From assembly GCA_028023455.1 (NCBI GenBank), contig JAQFVV010012535.1:2482001-2546000 (forward strand): a DNA stretch of 64,000 nucleotides. Direction: 5' to 3'. A program made the position numbers and the translations under genes. The notes below the pieces were generated by a model. It was not told the origin of the DNA, made no database searches, and was given only the letters and a program-made list of their open reading frames with translations. Positions 1 through 13,268 of this stretch are shown here, in pieces (positions within the stretch are counted from its first letter, which is position 1; each line of letters begins with the position of its first letter). The DNA is from Epiperipatus broadwayi (taxonomy: Eukaryota > Onychophora > Udeonychophora > Euonychophora > Peripatidae).

Positions 1-464
1 GACGAGTTGTAATTATCTTGGTAAAAATTTTATATAAAACTGATAAAAGGCTGATAAGTCTGTAATTTCTAATATCTTCTTTATCACCTTTTTTAAATAT
101 TAATATTATTACTGCATTCTTCCAATCTTCCGGTACATCTTTATCATTTAGACATTTGGTATACAACTTTGCTAAAATTGTTTCTATTTCTTCACCTGTT
201 TCTTTTAATATATCAATTATAATTCCATCATTTCCTGGAGCCTTTCCTTTCTTCATACCCTTAATTGCATGTCTCACTTCTTCATTTAAAATTCTGGGCA
301 ATTCGGAAGATGTAATAGATATAGGAGGTACTTGTTCTTTATTACTATATAATTCTTGATAAAAATCTTCTACCAATTTCATGATGTCTTCTCTCTTTTT
401 AGTAATAATTCCATCTTTTTTTCTTATTGCAGATATAAATTTCCTACCAATACTAAAATGTTGT

Positions 465-1254
465 TTAACATTTTTGAGACTTATTTTCTTCTACAGCTTT
501 CCTTGCTATTTCACAGTTATACTTTCTTATATCATTTTCAACTCTTTTCCGTACCATTTTACAAAATTCGAGATATTCAATTCTTTTTAATACATCATTT
601 TTGTATATCTTCATATTCCTTCTTTTCTTCATAAATTCTCTAGTCTCAGTAGAAATTTTATTAGTCAATTGCTGCTTTTTTCTACCAGCTATGTTTGTTG
701 CAGTTTTTAAAAGTGTATCAGTTATTTTCATATTAATTTCATTCAAATCTGTATCATGTTCAAAATCTCCTAACACTTGAAACCTATTTATAAGTTCTAA
801 TTTAAATTCATTAGAATGTTTCTGAAGATTAGGAATATCAACTGTAAATATTGTTTTTCTTAATAATTTTTGTCTTTCTAGTTTTACATTAACACGTAAC
901 TTACACCTTACTAATCGATGATCACTTCCTGTGTTAAATTTATTAAGAACATTACAATCTTGAAATATGTATTTTCTGTTAGTCAAAATATAATCCAAAT
1001 TCTGCTGTACCTTCATTTGGATGCTTCCATGTCCATTTCCTTTTAACATTTTTCTCAAAAAATGAATTCATAATATAAAGTTTTTCTTTTTCTGCAAACT
1101 CCACAAGTCTATGTCCTCTCTCATTTCTATTACCATAACCAAAATTACCTACAGCAAATTCATCTTTCATTTGTCTACCAATTCTAGCATTAAAGTCTCC
1201 CATAACAATTTTAAAATGTTGTTTACTCTGATCAAAAGCCTTTTGTACATCCAT
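465..1254 (-). pseudogene. Retrotransposon endonuclease C-terminal segment and linker, two frames
   Basis: Frame 1254-979 carries KIVMGDFNARIG, GNRNERGHRLVEFAEKE and RKWTWKHPNEGT, all standard for the middle of an APE-type retrotransposon endonuclease. It breaks where an IDYI-type motif is expected. Frame 1058-465 continues with QNLDYILTNRKYIFQDC and GSDHRLVRCKLR, the conserved Ser-Asp-His end of the domain, then a basic coiled-coil-like linker ahead of RT. A frameshift near 1000-1050 separates the two. Non-functional relic of the element at the left edge. Confidence 0.75.
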
Positions 1255-1268
1255 ATAAAAATCTTCTA

Positions 1269-1757
1269 CTACTTCATCACTATGAGAACTTGTTGGGCAT
1301 AAACCTGAATTATCTGCATTTGGTATCTGCTATTAAGTTGTATAACTAATCTTGCCACTCTGTCCGATATACCATCAATCTCCACAATATTGTTCTTCCA
1401 CTTTTTATTTATAATGAATCCTACTCCACTTGTATTTCCAATATGTGTGCCTTTATAATAGAGTATATGTCCACTTTTTAAATCAATTGTTTCTTCTCCT
1501 TTTCTTCTAACTTCACAAAGTCCAATAATGTCCCATTTAATATAAGACAGTTCTTCTTCTAATTCTTGCAATCTTCCTTCACTTGAAAGTGATCTGCAGT
1601 TGTAAGTACCTAAATAAAAAGTCGTCATCAAATGGCAGCCTGGGTCCGCAATCAGGGGATTCTTAGCACCCTCCGCCTTTGGCCACCAACCGCTGCCTTG
1701 CTTGGTGACTTTACAGCCTCCTGGGAATAAGGGCCATGCTTTATTTTTGTCTGTCAT
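1269..1757 (-). pseudogene. Retrotransposon endonuclease N-terminal segment
   Basis: A 162-residue reading frame beginning MTDKNKAWPLFPGG. From about residue 50 it shows the endonuclease N-terminus (GTYNCRSLSSEGRLQELE, then KWDIIGLCEVRRKGEE with the catalytic Glu). It runs out at about residue 155, where the domain continues in another frame (1254-979) with GDFNARIG. It is part of the RTE-like element covering the left edge. The MTDKN start is shared with the deleted copy at 26 kb, which supports this ATG as the family's real start. Confidence 0.75.
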
Positions 1758-2080
1758 AATTATATATATGTATTGAAAAAATATTTATCATTTACACAAA
1801 CATTCATTCTGCCTTATCAGGCACTGAGAAGAAAGACCAGGGTGTTTCTTGATCTTAAACTCAGAGGTAAAAAGCCAATAAACTCACCACGCTGGCTAAT
1901 GCGTGTTGGTGAGCAGCCCATCCATGTTCGTATACTATATGAATAATCACATAGTAATAACAGCTGCAACGACAAGAACGTATGGAGTGGACATTAGGAA
2001 TTTGCCCTGCTCGGTTCCTTTAAGGCCTCTAAGAGGAATCAAAGGGTCTCCTTTCAGTTAATAGCAAACTCCTTTCTGCA

Positions 2081-4470
2081 GCCGTTGGATGGTTATAGTT
2101 CGTAAGATCTCTGAACGTCTAGAGAAAATGCATTCAAAAATTAGCTTTATAGTACTTTCATGACAATAAGGCTTATTTTTTTAGTAAGGAAGCATTAATT
2201 AAAAACCATATCAAAATATAATTACCAAGTCTATTAATTATTTTTAAACTTGTTTAAGCAAAGAATTATTATTAAAAAGACTAATGATGTCACTCTATAT
2301 GGATTATCAGGGTTGTAGAAAAGTTTACATGTAAGCTGATAAAATTGGAAAAAGAAAAAAACCCACATCATATAAAATTGCAGTATTGGAATTTTAAACT
2401 GTCATTCTCTCATAACTCCAGACGCTCTTAATAGCCAGCTCACCAAAAAGAATCATTTCAATACACGTCAGAGAAGCACTTAGAAGTTAAGAATATACAC
2501 TGCTATATAAAATTAGAAGTAAAAAAAAATAAATTGAATTTAATCAAAGTAGATATTACCGGAACATATGATGAACAAGTACTTCACTTCAAAAAAAAAA
2601 AAAAATACAATAAATTTAAATATATTTGCAAATAATAGGCTGAGTAATTTAACAATAAATATAAATCAATTAATAACAAATTATGCCAATTACTTTTATT
2701 CTTATTCAAAAATTATTATGAAAATTAATAACTAAAGCTTTTTTAAAAATTACAAATAAATCAGCTGAGTTTCATTTTAAAGACCACCGAAGACAAATAT
2801 TTCTTCAAGTTATAAAAAGATTTGATATTTATTAACGATGCAGTGAAATGCTCACAGGACTTCTACTTATAACAGTTGCATAATCCTGAAATATTTATTT
2901 ACTAAATAACACCAATTGTTTTGACAGCTTTGAATAATAATTATATTTGTTAAATCATGAAATTTTAGTCAAATAAATATATATTCAGAGATTCTAAATA
3001 AAGTACTGTTATGAAGTATTTAGATATATTATAAAAATGAATCAGTCCATACTAAATAATATCAAGAGTTTGTAATCACTCTTTTTTAAAAAATGTAAGT
3101 TTCACAAGATAAATTCTTCTCTATCATGTTTGGTTTTTATGCATAGACAAAAATATATATAGATAGATAAATATAGATAGATGTGGAGGGTGAAAGAAAG
3201 AGAGGAAAGAGCGAAAAAGGGAGAGGGAGAACTAGGGAAATAAAGAAAGTGAGAGATGAGAGAGAGGAAGAAATAGAAAGAGAGAGAAGAAGAGAAAAAA
3301 ACAGAGATTACGCTTCTACATTGCACAAATCAAAGTTTATTATTTTCACAAGTAAATTAGTCTAATTTCTTTGATTAGTAACATCAAAGAATTAACTTGG
3401 CAACTATAAAAAATTTCCAGAAAGTTTATACGCTTATTTGAATAGATGAATAAACACATTTTTATAAATAAAAGAAATAGAAATGAGAATCATTGAATAA
3501 AATTTTTTGTAAAAAGATCGCAATGAAATATTAAACCCCAGACATTAATGTAAATTAGCATAAAGGTTATTAATGATAATTATATAAACCTGGAAATGAT
3601 ATTAAAAATGAATTTTCTGAGAATGAAAGAGACAATGTTGCTTTAAATTATAATTAAGAGTAAAAGTACAATAATTTTAAAAACCCACAGAAAAAAATCC
3701 CAAAGTCTAGAATTGATAATTGTAATAATAATTCACAGATGCCCATCAAACTTCTGAAAGTAAGCTGCAATCGATATAGTAATAAATTTTATTAATCATT
3801 CATTAGACTAGAGATTATCCACTTAAAGAATATTTTAGCAGTGTAATTTTCACTAAACTACTCTCACGCAAGTCTCCTGCAACGTAAAGACAAGGTACTA
3901 AACAGTGATAGAGATATGTGTAAGAGGTTGTGTTCGTGGCCAACTGATGAGTGCTAGTTCAGCACAAAATGTGCATCTTGAAGATCATACAACTTTTTCA
4001 TATGTCTTTGGTCATATGTTTATAATTACACTCTTCCACAAGATATTAAAAGTGATAGAAACCAGTCTCTATTTTGCATGATAATGGTGTAATAAAAATT
4101 ACACTATAGAAATATTAAATTAATCGATGTTTTTCAGTTAGTAATATTGAATGTACTACTGTAAAGGCACACTTTCATTTATTTAACCAAATGAATAGAT
4201 GAAGAGTAATAAACTTCCTAAAAAATATTCAAAATTAAGTATGACATCATGAGATCCAGTTTATATCATAAAAATTTAGTTCTAAAATATTCTACTAGAG
4301 ATATATTTTTGATTGCTTACCTTGTAAAGATATATCCCTAAATAAAATACAATAGAAAGCAGTTTGCTGCAGAAGAAATTAAAAGAGCAATGTGTGACAT
4401 ATATTTGCAGCTTCACATATATTTAAATAGTTATTGAGATATTTATTTTATATAGCACGATGTTTTTGAA
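2081..4470. other. AT-rich non-coding stretch with a purine tract and one fold-back fragment
   Basis: No supportable coding exon. Positions 3183-3310 are an almost pure purine tract on the plus strand (GA-rich, about 125 bp). Positions about 3941-3976 match the arm of the tRNA-like fold-back family described at 40 kb (CTGATGAGTGCT, then CAGCACAAAATGTGCAT). If the Ebony-like gene continues leftward, this would be intron or 3' region. Confidence 0.6.
3183..3310 (+). repeat. Homopurine GA-rich tract
   Basis: About 125 bases with very few pyrimidines on the plus strand, made of GAAAGAGA, GGGAGAGGGAG and GAGAGAGGAAG blocks. Such tracts can form triplex DNA. It gives spurious Lys/Arg/Glu-rich and Ser/Phe-rich reading frames, which I discount. 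Confidence 0.8.
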
Positions 4471-5035
4471 TTGTAATAAACTAATAATCAGCACTTCAAG
4501 CTAATGCCCTTTGTGGATCTTAACAATAAATGAATACTCTCATTTTCCCAATACAAGATAAAGTCTTTGTGAAAGAATAGAATGAATCCACCTATTCTTT
4601 CAACCCAAATGTTAAAGTATGGGCAAATCTTAAGTACTGGAAATGGGAGCATGAAGATATTAAACAATCACTTTAAATTACTTTTACTATGTCTGAATGA
4701 ATGAACATTGCGCTATATAAAATAAATATCTCATTTACATATGTTTAATTTCATTTAAGAATGATGTATCATAAATTCTAATAAATTTCATAGGTGTCAT
4801 TCATTCAGACATAGTAAAAGTAATTTAAAGTGATTGTTTAATATCTTCACGCTCCCATTTCCTGTACTTAAGATTTGTTACACTTAAACGTTTGGGTTGA
4901 AAAATAGGTGGATTCATTCTATTCTTTCACAAAGACTTTATCTTTTGTATTGGAAAAATGAGAGTATTCATTTATTGTTAAGATCCACAAAGCACATGTG
5001 CATTAGCTTGAAAAGCTGATTATTAGTTTAATAAA
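4471..5035. repeat. Fold-back (inverted repeat) element, about 565 bp
   Basis: The left arm (about 4471-4706) and right arm (about 4796-5035) are reverse complements with scattered mismatches. The left arm has ACTAATAATCAG, CTTTGTGGATCTTAAC and TACTATGTCTGAATGAATGA. The right arm has the complements in reverse order. The 90-bp centre is unrelated AT-rich sequence. No coding content. Probably a non-autonomous inverted-repeat transposon; a target duplication was not clear. Confidence 0.8.
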
Positions 5036-5125
5036 TAGTTATTGCAAGTCTCATCATTAACTTTATTTCTTTATCTCTATTTGTTTCTCTTTCTCTCTCT
5101 CTCTTTCTCTTTATATTGCAACAAA

Positions 5126-5530
<405 letters not shown>

Positions 5531-5547
5531 GCTAATGAGAACAATAG

Positions 5548-5562
5548 TAAATATATTTTACC
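5548..5562 (-). promoter_or_regulatory. 5' splice site ending the Ebony-like exon
   Basis: Minus strand CTGAATCAG|GTAAAATATA. The reading frame runs only nine codons past this point to a stop, and those codons (VKYIYYCSH) do not resemble the family, whereas the preceding residues do. Exon end is therefore placed at 5562, phase 0. Confidence 0.75.
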
Positions 5563-8024
5563 TGATTCAGCCGGTTGGAATTAACAGTAAATACTCCAGT
5601 ATATCCTTTCATTGCTGCAAATTGCAAAAGTTCAGATTCCATATATGTAATTAGTCTAACATTTTCCTGATAAGTTAATGAAGCATGTGTAGCCATAAAA
5701 ACATTATGTAACCATTTGCCACCCTTTTCTTTTAAATGTTCACGCCAAGGGTTTTCTAATATTTCATGCATTTCTAAAATTGGTTTTAAAGAACCAACAA
5801 ACTCAATTTCTGGTTCATTAAAAAAATCTAGATTGATAACAGCTCCGATATTATGACTGTGATTATCCTGAACAATGAAGGAAATATTCCTCTGTTCTAT
5901 ATCGGGCCACAGTTGAGTCAAAATTTGATGATGAGTTTCTGGAGGATTTTGCAATGCTAAATCTAAATAATTTTTTTGACTAAAACTATCAGCTAATATT
6001 GAAATAATTTCTTTAAAATTATCTACTTCAATAATCGACAAAAGTTTATAGTTTAACGAATATAAAGACGGAAGTAAATTTGAAGTATGCGATTTTAGCC
6101 TAATATTTTGTATAATATCATCTATTGTTTTCGCTTGCAAAAATTCATCTATTTTAATATCATATTGTAATTCTTTTAACTTCACCATTGAGATAACTGC
6201 ATTGATTGAATTTCCACCTATTTCAAAAAAGTTTTTATTTAAACAATCTTTATTTAATGGATTTCCTATAACAGATGATAATGTTGCCAGAATTGTATTA
6301 GTAATCTCGTCACTGGAATAAACACTGACGTCAAGTGATTTTGACATCTGTAATTCTTGGTAATAACTTAGCAGCAGTTGACAATCAACTTTCCCATTTA
6401 TTAATAAAGGAAATTCTGAAATATGATTTACTTCTGGAATCATATATACGGGAAAAGATTTTTTCAACGTTTCATAAATATCAGTTACTGTTGGATAAAC
6501 ATTTTGGTTTTTACTCCAGACATAAAATGCAATTAATTTTTGTTGTTCGTTTTCATTTTTTTGAATCAGTACTATTGATTTTTCAATACCAGAAATTTTT
6601 TCTATTTCTTTCTCAATTTCTATTTTATTAACTCTAATTCCATTGATTTTAATTTGAGAATCATACCTTCCTTCAAAAAATAAAATCCCCCGTCTAATTT
6701 TTCCATAATCTCCAGTCCTGAATAACGTATTATGATCTGCTTTACTTTTGAATGAATTTTTTAAAAATCGTTCTGAAAACATTTTAGCATCTCCTAAATA
6801 TCTATCACACACATTGAGTCCGCTAATATAAATTTCTCCTATTTCTCCTCTTTGAACAATTTGTTTATTCTCGTCAAGTATATAAACAGTAGTATTAAAA
6901 ATTGGTTTTCCAATAGGAATTTTACAGTTATGTACTTTTCTATCAACATCAGCTGTCGAAGAAAACGATTCAAAAGTCACATCACCCATAATTTCTGTAC
7001 TACCATAATAATTTGACAGTACTGCACTATTTTCAAAATAATTGAAAAATTCTTTCAAAAGATTCGGTGATAAACTTTCTCCACTGCAAACCCAATGTTT
7101 GACATGTTTCAATTTATCATAGAGTTCAGGAGTAATTTTTAAACATAGAAGTATCATGTGTAATAAAGAAGGAACTAATACAAGGCGAGTCACCTGATTA
7201 TTATAAACTAAATCTATATATGTTTGTGGATTTTGAGATGAGTATTTAGGGAAAATAACCAAAGGACAACCTTGAGTCAATGGAGGGAAGATTTCTGTTA
7301 AGGCATCAACAAATGTTAAGGATTTTGTAAAACAACCCACATCAGCATTACCAAATGGAAATGCTTTCCATTGCCAAAATAAACGATTAAACAAATTTCT
7401 ATGAGTCAAACGAACACCTTTTGGACTGCCTGTACTTCCAGATGTATATAACACACATGCTAAATTTGGAGTTCCTTCTCTTCTGGGAAACTTTTCTGAT
7501 TCATCTATATTAGGACTTTGAGCAAAGTTTTCATTGGATGATTTGGCCATTAATGTTTCCATCTCTAACAAATGTATTTTTGATAAATCCCCAGAAATTT
7601 CTAAAAATTTTTCTTTAGTTGATGTGTTTACAATAATACAACAAGGAGATGCATCCAAGATAATGTGCTTAAGCCGATCTATTGGGAATTCAGGATCTAA
7701 AGGTAAATAGGCAGCACCACTTTTCCATATGGCTAACAATATTAACACTAATATATCTGAATGAGGTAAACACACTGAAATAATAATATCTCTGCTTTCA
7801 ATTACATGTTTGACAGCTTCCTGAAGTTCATCAAGCAATCCTCTTGCCAAGGCATTAGCTTTCCAATTAGTTTCTTCAAAAGTTAATTTACAATGATCAA
7901 AAATTATTGCAATCCGATGAGAGTGAGAAGGTGCTCTGGCTAATTTTTCTAATGCTTGGTGGACAGTTGTGAAAGGAGGAAGATTAACAGTTTCTCCTTC
8001 AAGGATACTCACGCTTGAATCCAT
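5562..8024 (-). CDS. ebony-like: Ebony-like beta-alanyl-biogenic amine synthetase (NRPS-like), large coding exon
   Basis: Exon of 821 codons. Ebony enzymes activate beta-alanine with ATP, hold it as a thioester on a carrier domain and transfer it to amines such as dopamine or histamine. Adenylation core: [11 protein letters not shown] (193-203), LTFVDAL (236-242), NYYGSTE (338-344), FRTGDYG (435-441), [15 protein letters not shown] (451-465) and NGKVD with the catalytic Lys545. Carrier domain: [12 protein letters not shown] (599-610), phosphopantetheine Ser606. Residues 660-821 resemble the GNAT-like amine-selecting domain found at the C-terminus of Ebony; there are no condensation or thioesterase domains. 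All key residues are present and the frame is intact. The ATG at 8024 follows an in-frame TAG that is itself an acceptor (TTTTCTATTATTTTAG), so a 5' UTR exon lies upstream. The exon ends CTGAATCAG before a GTAAAA donor. Compared with Drosophila Ebony (about 880 residues), roughly 45-55 C-terminal residues are missing and should lie in a further exon that I could not locate. Confidence 0.9.
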
Positions 8025-8041
8025 CTAAAATAATAGAAAAA
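8025..8041 (-). promoter_or_regulatory. 3' splice site before the Ebony-like start codon
   Basis: Minus strand TTTTCTATTATTTTAG directly precedes ATG. The long T-rich tract and the AG at the very edge make this a good acceptor, so the transcript should have a separate non-coding first exon. The alternative is that transcription simply starts just upstream in the AT-rich sequence, but no TATA/CCAAT grouping is evident there. Confidence 0.65.
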
Positions 8042-9980
8042 AATAAAATAAGATTATTTTAATAAATAACACTCAGATGACAAAAAGTTTGCTGGAAATT
8101 CTGAGTGAATTCAACATATCAATTAGATAAAACATGACATTTATAATTATTAAATTAATAATCAATTATTTAATGTTGGAGACTGAATCACACTTTTAAT
8201 AACCTTGTGTAATATTTAAACAGAAAGTAATAATTGTAAGTATTACACACACACACACGCACACACACATACACACACACACATATATATATATCACATT
8301 TGTCCATGTACATAATTGCTAATTATTAATATCAATGTTGTATTTGATGTTTTAGCTGGATTATATCTCTCATTTTTCAAATAGCAGATATCATTTCAAT
8401 GGATGTTGAAGATTTGTTAAAAATTTGTATTTGAATGGCCTCTGATACCCGGATGAAAACAGGTACAATCTGGTTGAAATGTCAGTGTAATGATACTGAT
8501 ACTAATAATATTACGTATAGGACTCTGAACAATTTGGAATATATATATTTATATCTTTTACCAAAGAACATTTCCACGTTAATATATATATATATATTAC
8601 AAAATGTATTTTTTTAATGCTAACTTCAGAAAGTAAAAAATACATAAATAATTATTGTTTCCTGAACATTTGTGATCGTCTAATATAAGTATTGAATGTC
8701 TTGAGAAAAATTTATCTTTATTTAAATATTAGAAAATGGAAATAATAGAATATATAAATACAAATAAATAATAATTATTTTTTCTATATATATTATAATA
8801 TTTAACTTTTAATTGTTTGTCACTTTGTACTTTCACACTCTCATTTTATTTACAATGAATGGTGGATTCTTATATTTCAATCATACAGTTGCAGATATTG
8901 GTCTAACTGAAGATACCTAATTGGTTTGAAATACAATTTAGGAAATATTTATATATTTCTCTCCCATGTGCAGCAGCTATATATTTGAAATGTAATAGAA
9001 ATTGTGTAATTATATAAAATTTGATTTGTGGAAACTTGAATATACTCACACTCAAAAACAATGGTAATAAATGGATTATATTACTGTTAAAAACCAAAAT
9101 GTAAAAGAAATTAATATTATTCTAGATATTGCAATCTCAGATTATTGTAGAAGTCATAGACTACTACATAAACTCCAATTGACAAGTTCATTAAAAATAG
9201 ATTCTATTCCATCCATATTATTAAAAAATTGGATGTTTATTCTATACAACTACTATTACTCATGCTAAGTTTAATTAATTATTAAATACCTAAATTAGAA
9301 TGTAGATTTTCAGACATGATATGTTACTGAAATATACGTTATTTTAAAGAAGTGTGCTGTGGACACGAGAAGGTTTATTTTGGAGTTCAATGAAAAAAAA
9401 ATCATACTAGTTATTTGACAATGATTTTATTATCTGTAATTTGATTAAATATGACTTTCTCAGTTTACTCAAATACTAAATTCAATGTGGATATTATAAG
9501 AAATGTAAAGATCTAAAGACAGAAAACAACAAATGACAAGAAAATCTGCATATCACTAGTATATTAAAACTTCAAAAGAGATACAGTTGCTTGCTAATTG
9601 TGGTCATTTTAAATCTTTATTTGAAGCCTTGAAAGTAGCACTGACCAATATAAAGTGATACCATAATATTAATAAATACATGAATGATATCTTTTAATAT
9701 GATAATGTTGATATTTCTAACAGATGACATTTTGATCAACACAAATTTAATTTAAACAAAAAATATATAATTTAATAAAGTTAAACTATCTTACATAATT
9801 TCAAAAGTGGAAAAGGCTGTAAGTTTTAATAAGAGATCTGGTAAAGGTTTAAAATATGGCTATAATATTGTAGATTCAAAACCATTGGTTTTTTTTGGAA
9901 AATATGTCCCATGACATAGTGTAACCTGGTCTTTATGATACTTATATTTTTCTAATTTATACAAATAAAGAAAAAAAAAG
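8042..9980. other. AT-rich stretch, presumed intron; (CA)n/(TA)n microsatellite at 8243-8294
   Basis: No coding signal beyond chance frames. Positions 8243-8294 hold interrupted (CA)n followed by (TA)n, and 8580-8600 a short (TA)n. If the promoter at 20.7 kb belongs to the Ebony-like gene, this is the 3' part of its first intron. Confidence 0.6.
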
Positions 9981-10320
9981 AACTGTAATAATTATTTTGG
10001 AACATTATGGTTATTATAACAGCAAAAGTACTTTTAATGACTTTGTTGGATGGATGATTTTCAAAATTCAGTATAAATTTTTAGAGAATAAAAAAAGCAC
10101 TGCAGATATGCTTTCAATGCCAGGCAAATTCTGGAAGAGTATCAAGAATCTTAGAATTTATAGATTGCTATTGCTTATTTGGTCAAGATATTGACCCATT
10201 TAATTAAAAAAGTATGTCACAATATTTAAAATTAGGTGAATATCCCTAAAATTTATTTATATTAATACAGTTTCTATAAAAAGAAATAGAAGAAATGCTA
10301 ATGTAGCTTGAATAAAATGT

Positions 10321-10560
10321 AAAGCACTGGAAATGAAAATTGGAATTAAACAGGGATGAGTGTTATCATCAATTTTTGCCATCTTTGTGATGGTAGTTTT
10401 TGGAACAATTTATAGGGGACTTCATGTAAAAGACATCAAAATAAATAGAGGTTTGATTGGAGTTTTTAATTTGAACTTATTTAAAACAACAACTTCATTT
10501 TCTTGGCCTTAAAGTTTTAATATACTAATGAATATGCAATTTTTTTGCTAACTCAAAACA
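10321..10560 (+). pseudogene. Decayed reverse-transcriptase fragment
   Basis: Translating from 10330 gives EMKIGIKQG, a stop, then VLSSIFAIFVMVVF, which matches the G-x-x-Q-G...L-S-P...F motif of non-LTR reverse transcriptases with an internal TGA. Downstream there is no intact F-A-D-D box. Flanking sequence (about 9990-10320) may belong to the same relic but shows no motif I can name. Old, non-functional. Confidence 0.45.
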
Positions 10561-13268
10561 TAATGTTCAAAATATTCTTAATTTTTTCTTAATGCAACTT
10601 ATCAAGATTTTGTCTTGGTAATTGAGATTAAACCATCAAATGATAAGGAAAAAATCTTCACGTATTTTTAGCTTGAATTATTATCAAATTAACAGTGCCA
10701 ATCAAATTAATCTTTTTTTAAATAGAAAGGTTTTCTTGAATGTTAACGTTCACATACACACTCCTATGTGCTGCTGCTTCACTTCATAAGTCAAAAAATA
10801 AAATAATTTATTATAGAAAAATAATTACTGTATCCAAATTAGTTTTTTTATAAGATTTTTATTTTGCCAAATTTATAATACGAGAATGAGATATAGTCCC
10901 CTAAATATCAACAATAAAGGTACTAAAATTTTTATTTATTTAAGGATGCTTTCTAAGATTACCACAATTATAAGATCAACTAATATGTTTTCTTTTCTTG
11001 TTGAATAAGATTCTATTAAATGTATGTCGGTAAAAGTACATCTTCATTGAATTAGGCATATAAAAAATAAATGATTAATACATTAGCTTAAAAATTGTTT
11101 AGAATAAATGTGAGATAGTATTGGTATTTATAAAAAAAAAAAAACCCCATTTGCATAATAGAAAATGATCTTAAAGTCTCTATATAAAGGCGCAATTGTA
11201 TTTATTACAACTGGAAATATATAACTAAAAATAAATATAATAATGAACTACAATTATGTGAAATGTTGAAGACTTTCAGAAAAAAGGTTTGCTGAAGAAA
11301 AAATAGCATCAGCTAGATGATAAGTAAATAGAATAAAGAAACAGAATGTGACCTGTGTAGTCATATATATTCATGGATTGGTTTGTAAAATCATAACTTA
11401 TTCTTTATTTTTTCTTCTGAATTTAGTATCATACTCGGGAGTGCCTCTGATTATAATATTGATATATATTTATATATGTGTGTGTATCAAACGAATTTAA
11501 TTAAAAAACTTTTATCAATAACATGAAAATTAATTAAAGTAGTTTTAATTAATAAAAACTATTTTAATATAAATCTTAAAGTATAAAGTTTCAATCTTCA
11601 GACTTCGATGGTTTTCTGCACTTGCGCAGAACGCGCAGTGCTTTTTAGTAAATTTAATTATTAAAAGAAATCTGAAAATGTCTAATAAATTTAAAAATTA
11701 TATAAAAAAATATAGATGATATATATATGTAAAAAACTGAGAAAATATTATATGATGTACTTGCTAAAATATTAAACACACACACAAAAAAATTAATGCA
11801 TTCATCGTCAGAATAAAATAAATATCATTGTGACTGTTTTCATACTATAGTTGTTACTATAAAATATAAACAGATTTCTTCAGCCATTGACAATACTGAA
11901 ATAAAAATAAACGCGACAACAAAAATAATATGAATGGTAGTGGAAATGACATTGAAACGGATTGAGGCAATTCCTAAATGTAATTAAAAAAACAAAAACA
12001 TAATTATAATAAGGTGGCGACTTATTGATAATTATAAAGGGCAGGCCATTTAAAAAAATAGATTTCCATGCAAATCAGTTGAAAACTATATTAATTTAGA
12101 GAGTATTTCTGTGATAGATTGTTTAAGGTAAATGATGAAATGAGAGTCAAAATATCTATGTTTTGCTTCAGTGAGAAAAAATGCAAATGTACATTGGAGA
12201 CTAAGACTGTACTGATATTTTATCATATAGATGTTGACTCGAATATAAAGAATATAGTAACCTTTAAAGTTAGACAATAGTAATCTAATCTTGATGAGAA
12301 TAAAGACATTTCACAAATAAAGAATAATCTGCCATGCAGAACTATTTTCAAGTTTTAAACTCCCTTAGTGAAAACCAAAATCAAGGAATTTTGTTAAGTT
12401 GTATATGCATTTATTTACCAATATACTGTGTTTGGTCTCTGATGCAAGAATCTTAAAATGGTTTATATTACAAACGTGTAGCCATTTTATCTAGTCATTC
12501 GATAATGATCAGTAAAAATGTACTTAACTATTCTTAGAGAATGAAGGTTCCACATTAATCGAGTAAATAATATGATTATCCATGTGCTGAGTATAAAACT
12601 AAAATTGCAATTGTAATATGATGCAGATAAGGAAAGTGTCATACTCCTGCCAATTCTGAGCCCATCCTACATGACCTTTTATAGACCAACAAAAAAGGAA
12701 AATGGTTAGTTTGTATACAATTTCTAAGTGGCTAATTTCATTTAATAATAAAAATATTTCACAACTTGTGAAATCATAAATATGTCTATATTGATACTTA
12801 ATATCACATTATGATTGATTATGATTTCGGTGCTGTCATATTGTTTGATTATTACAATGAACTGTGCAAAACCTAATCTGATTAATTGGTATTAAAGAAT
12901 ATTGTCTCTTGCATTAAAAACAGTTCAGGGATATATTTATCATCTTTCATATAATATTAATCCCATAATGTTGGATTCCCCCCCCCAGAATTCTTTTGAG
13001 CATTCTTCAGCTTACTCAAGGACTACATGATTATGTTTCTATAAAAGGGCATAATATTTTATATATATCTCTGATAACAATCGAATTAATTGATTATGAT
13101 AATTAACAAAAGATTACTTTATAGATTATTTGTAAATCTGTCAATTATATAATGAATTTTAGCTCGTTTATGTACTCCAATATTACCTTACTCAGTTATG
13201 AATTATGTAGAAAATTGTATAATAAATGTAATGACAAAGCTTGTGTCTACAGAATTCTTTTAGATATT
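10561..13268. other. AT-rich stretch without recognisable gene
   Basis: Only AT-rich chance frames. Around 11612-11640 there is a short GC-rich imperfect inverted repeat (GCACTTGCGCAG, then AACGCGCAGTGC), the only CpG-rich patch here. A C10 run lies at about 12977-12986. Confidence 0.5.

Larger units (their letters stand above)
1..2080 (-). mobile_element. RTE-like non-LTR retrotransposon, broken, 3' end cut by window edge
   Basis: Reading on the minus strand, the element starts near 2080 with a 5' untranslated segment of about 320 bp. An apurinic-type endonuclease domain follows in three overlapping frames (1757-1269, 1254-979, 1058-465), then the start of a reverse transcriptase at the window edge. 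Visible endonuclease motifs are TYNCRSLSSEGRLQELEEEL with GLCEVRRKGE, then GDFNARIG, then GSDHRLVR. The sequence near position 1-130 reads as DWKNAVIILIFKKGD and NYRLISLLSVLYKIF, an RT motif-1 region. The frame shifts between endonuclease segments show it is dead. The 5' segment (about 1757-2075) is closely matched at 26565-26876, so both are the same family. Clade assignment to RTE is from motif style only. Confidence 0.85.

Noticed and set aside
2832-2885. Possible last Ebony-like exon: minus strand TTTCAG acceptor, DYATVISRSPVSISLHR then stop with AATAAA
   Set aside because: Frame and polyadenylation-like signal fit, but the 17 residues do not resemble the Ebony C-terminus and such signals are frequent in AT-rich DNA.
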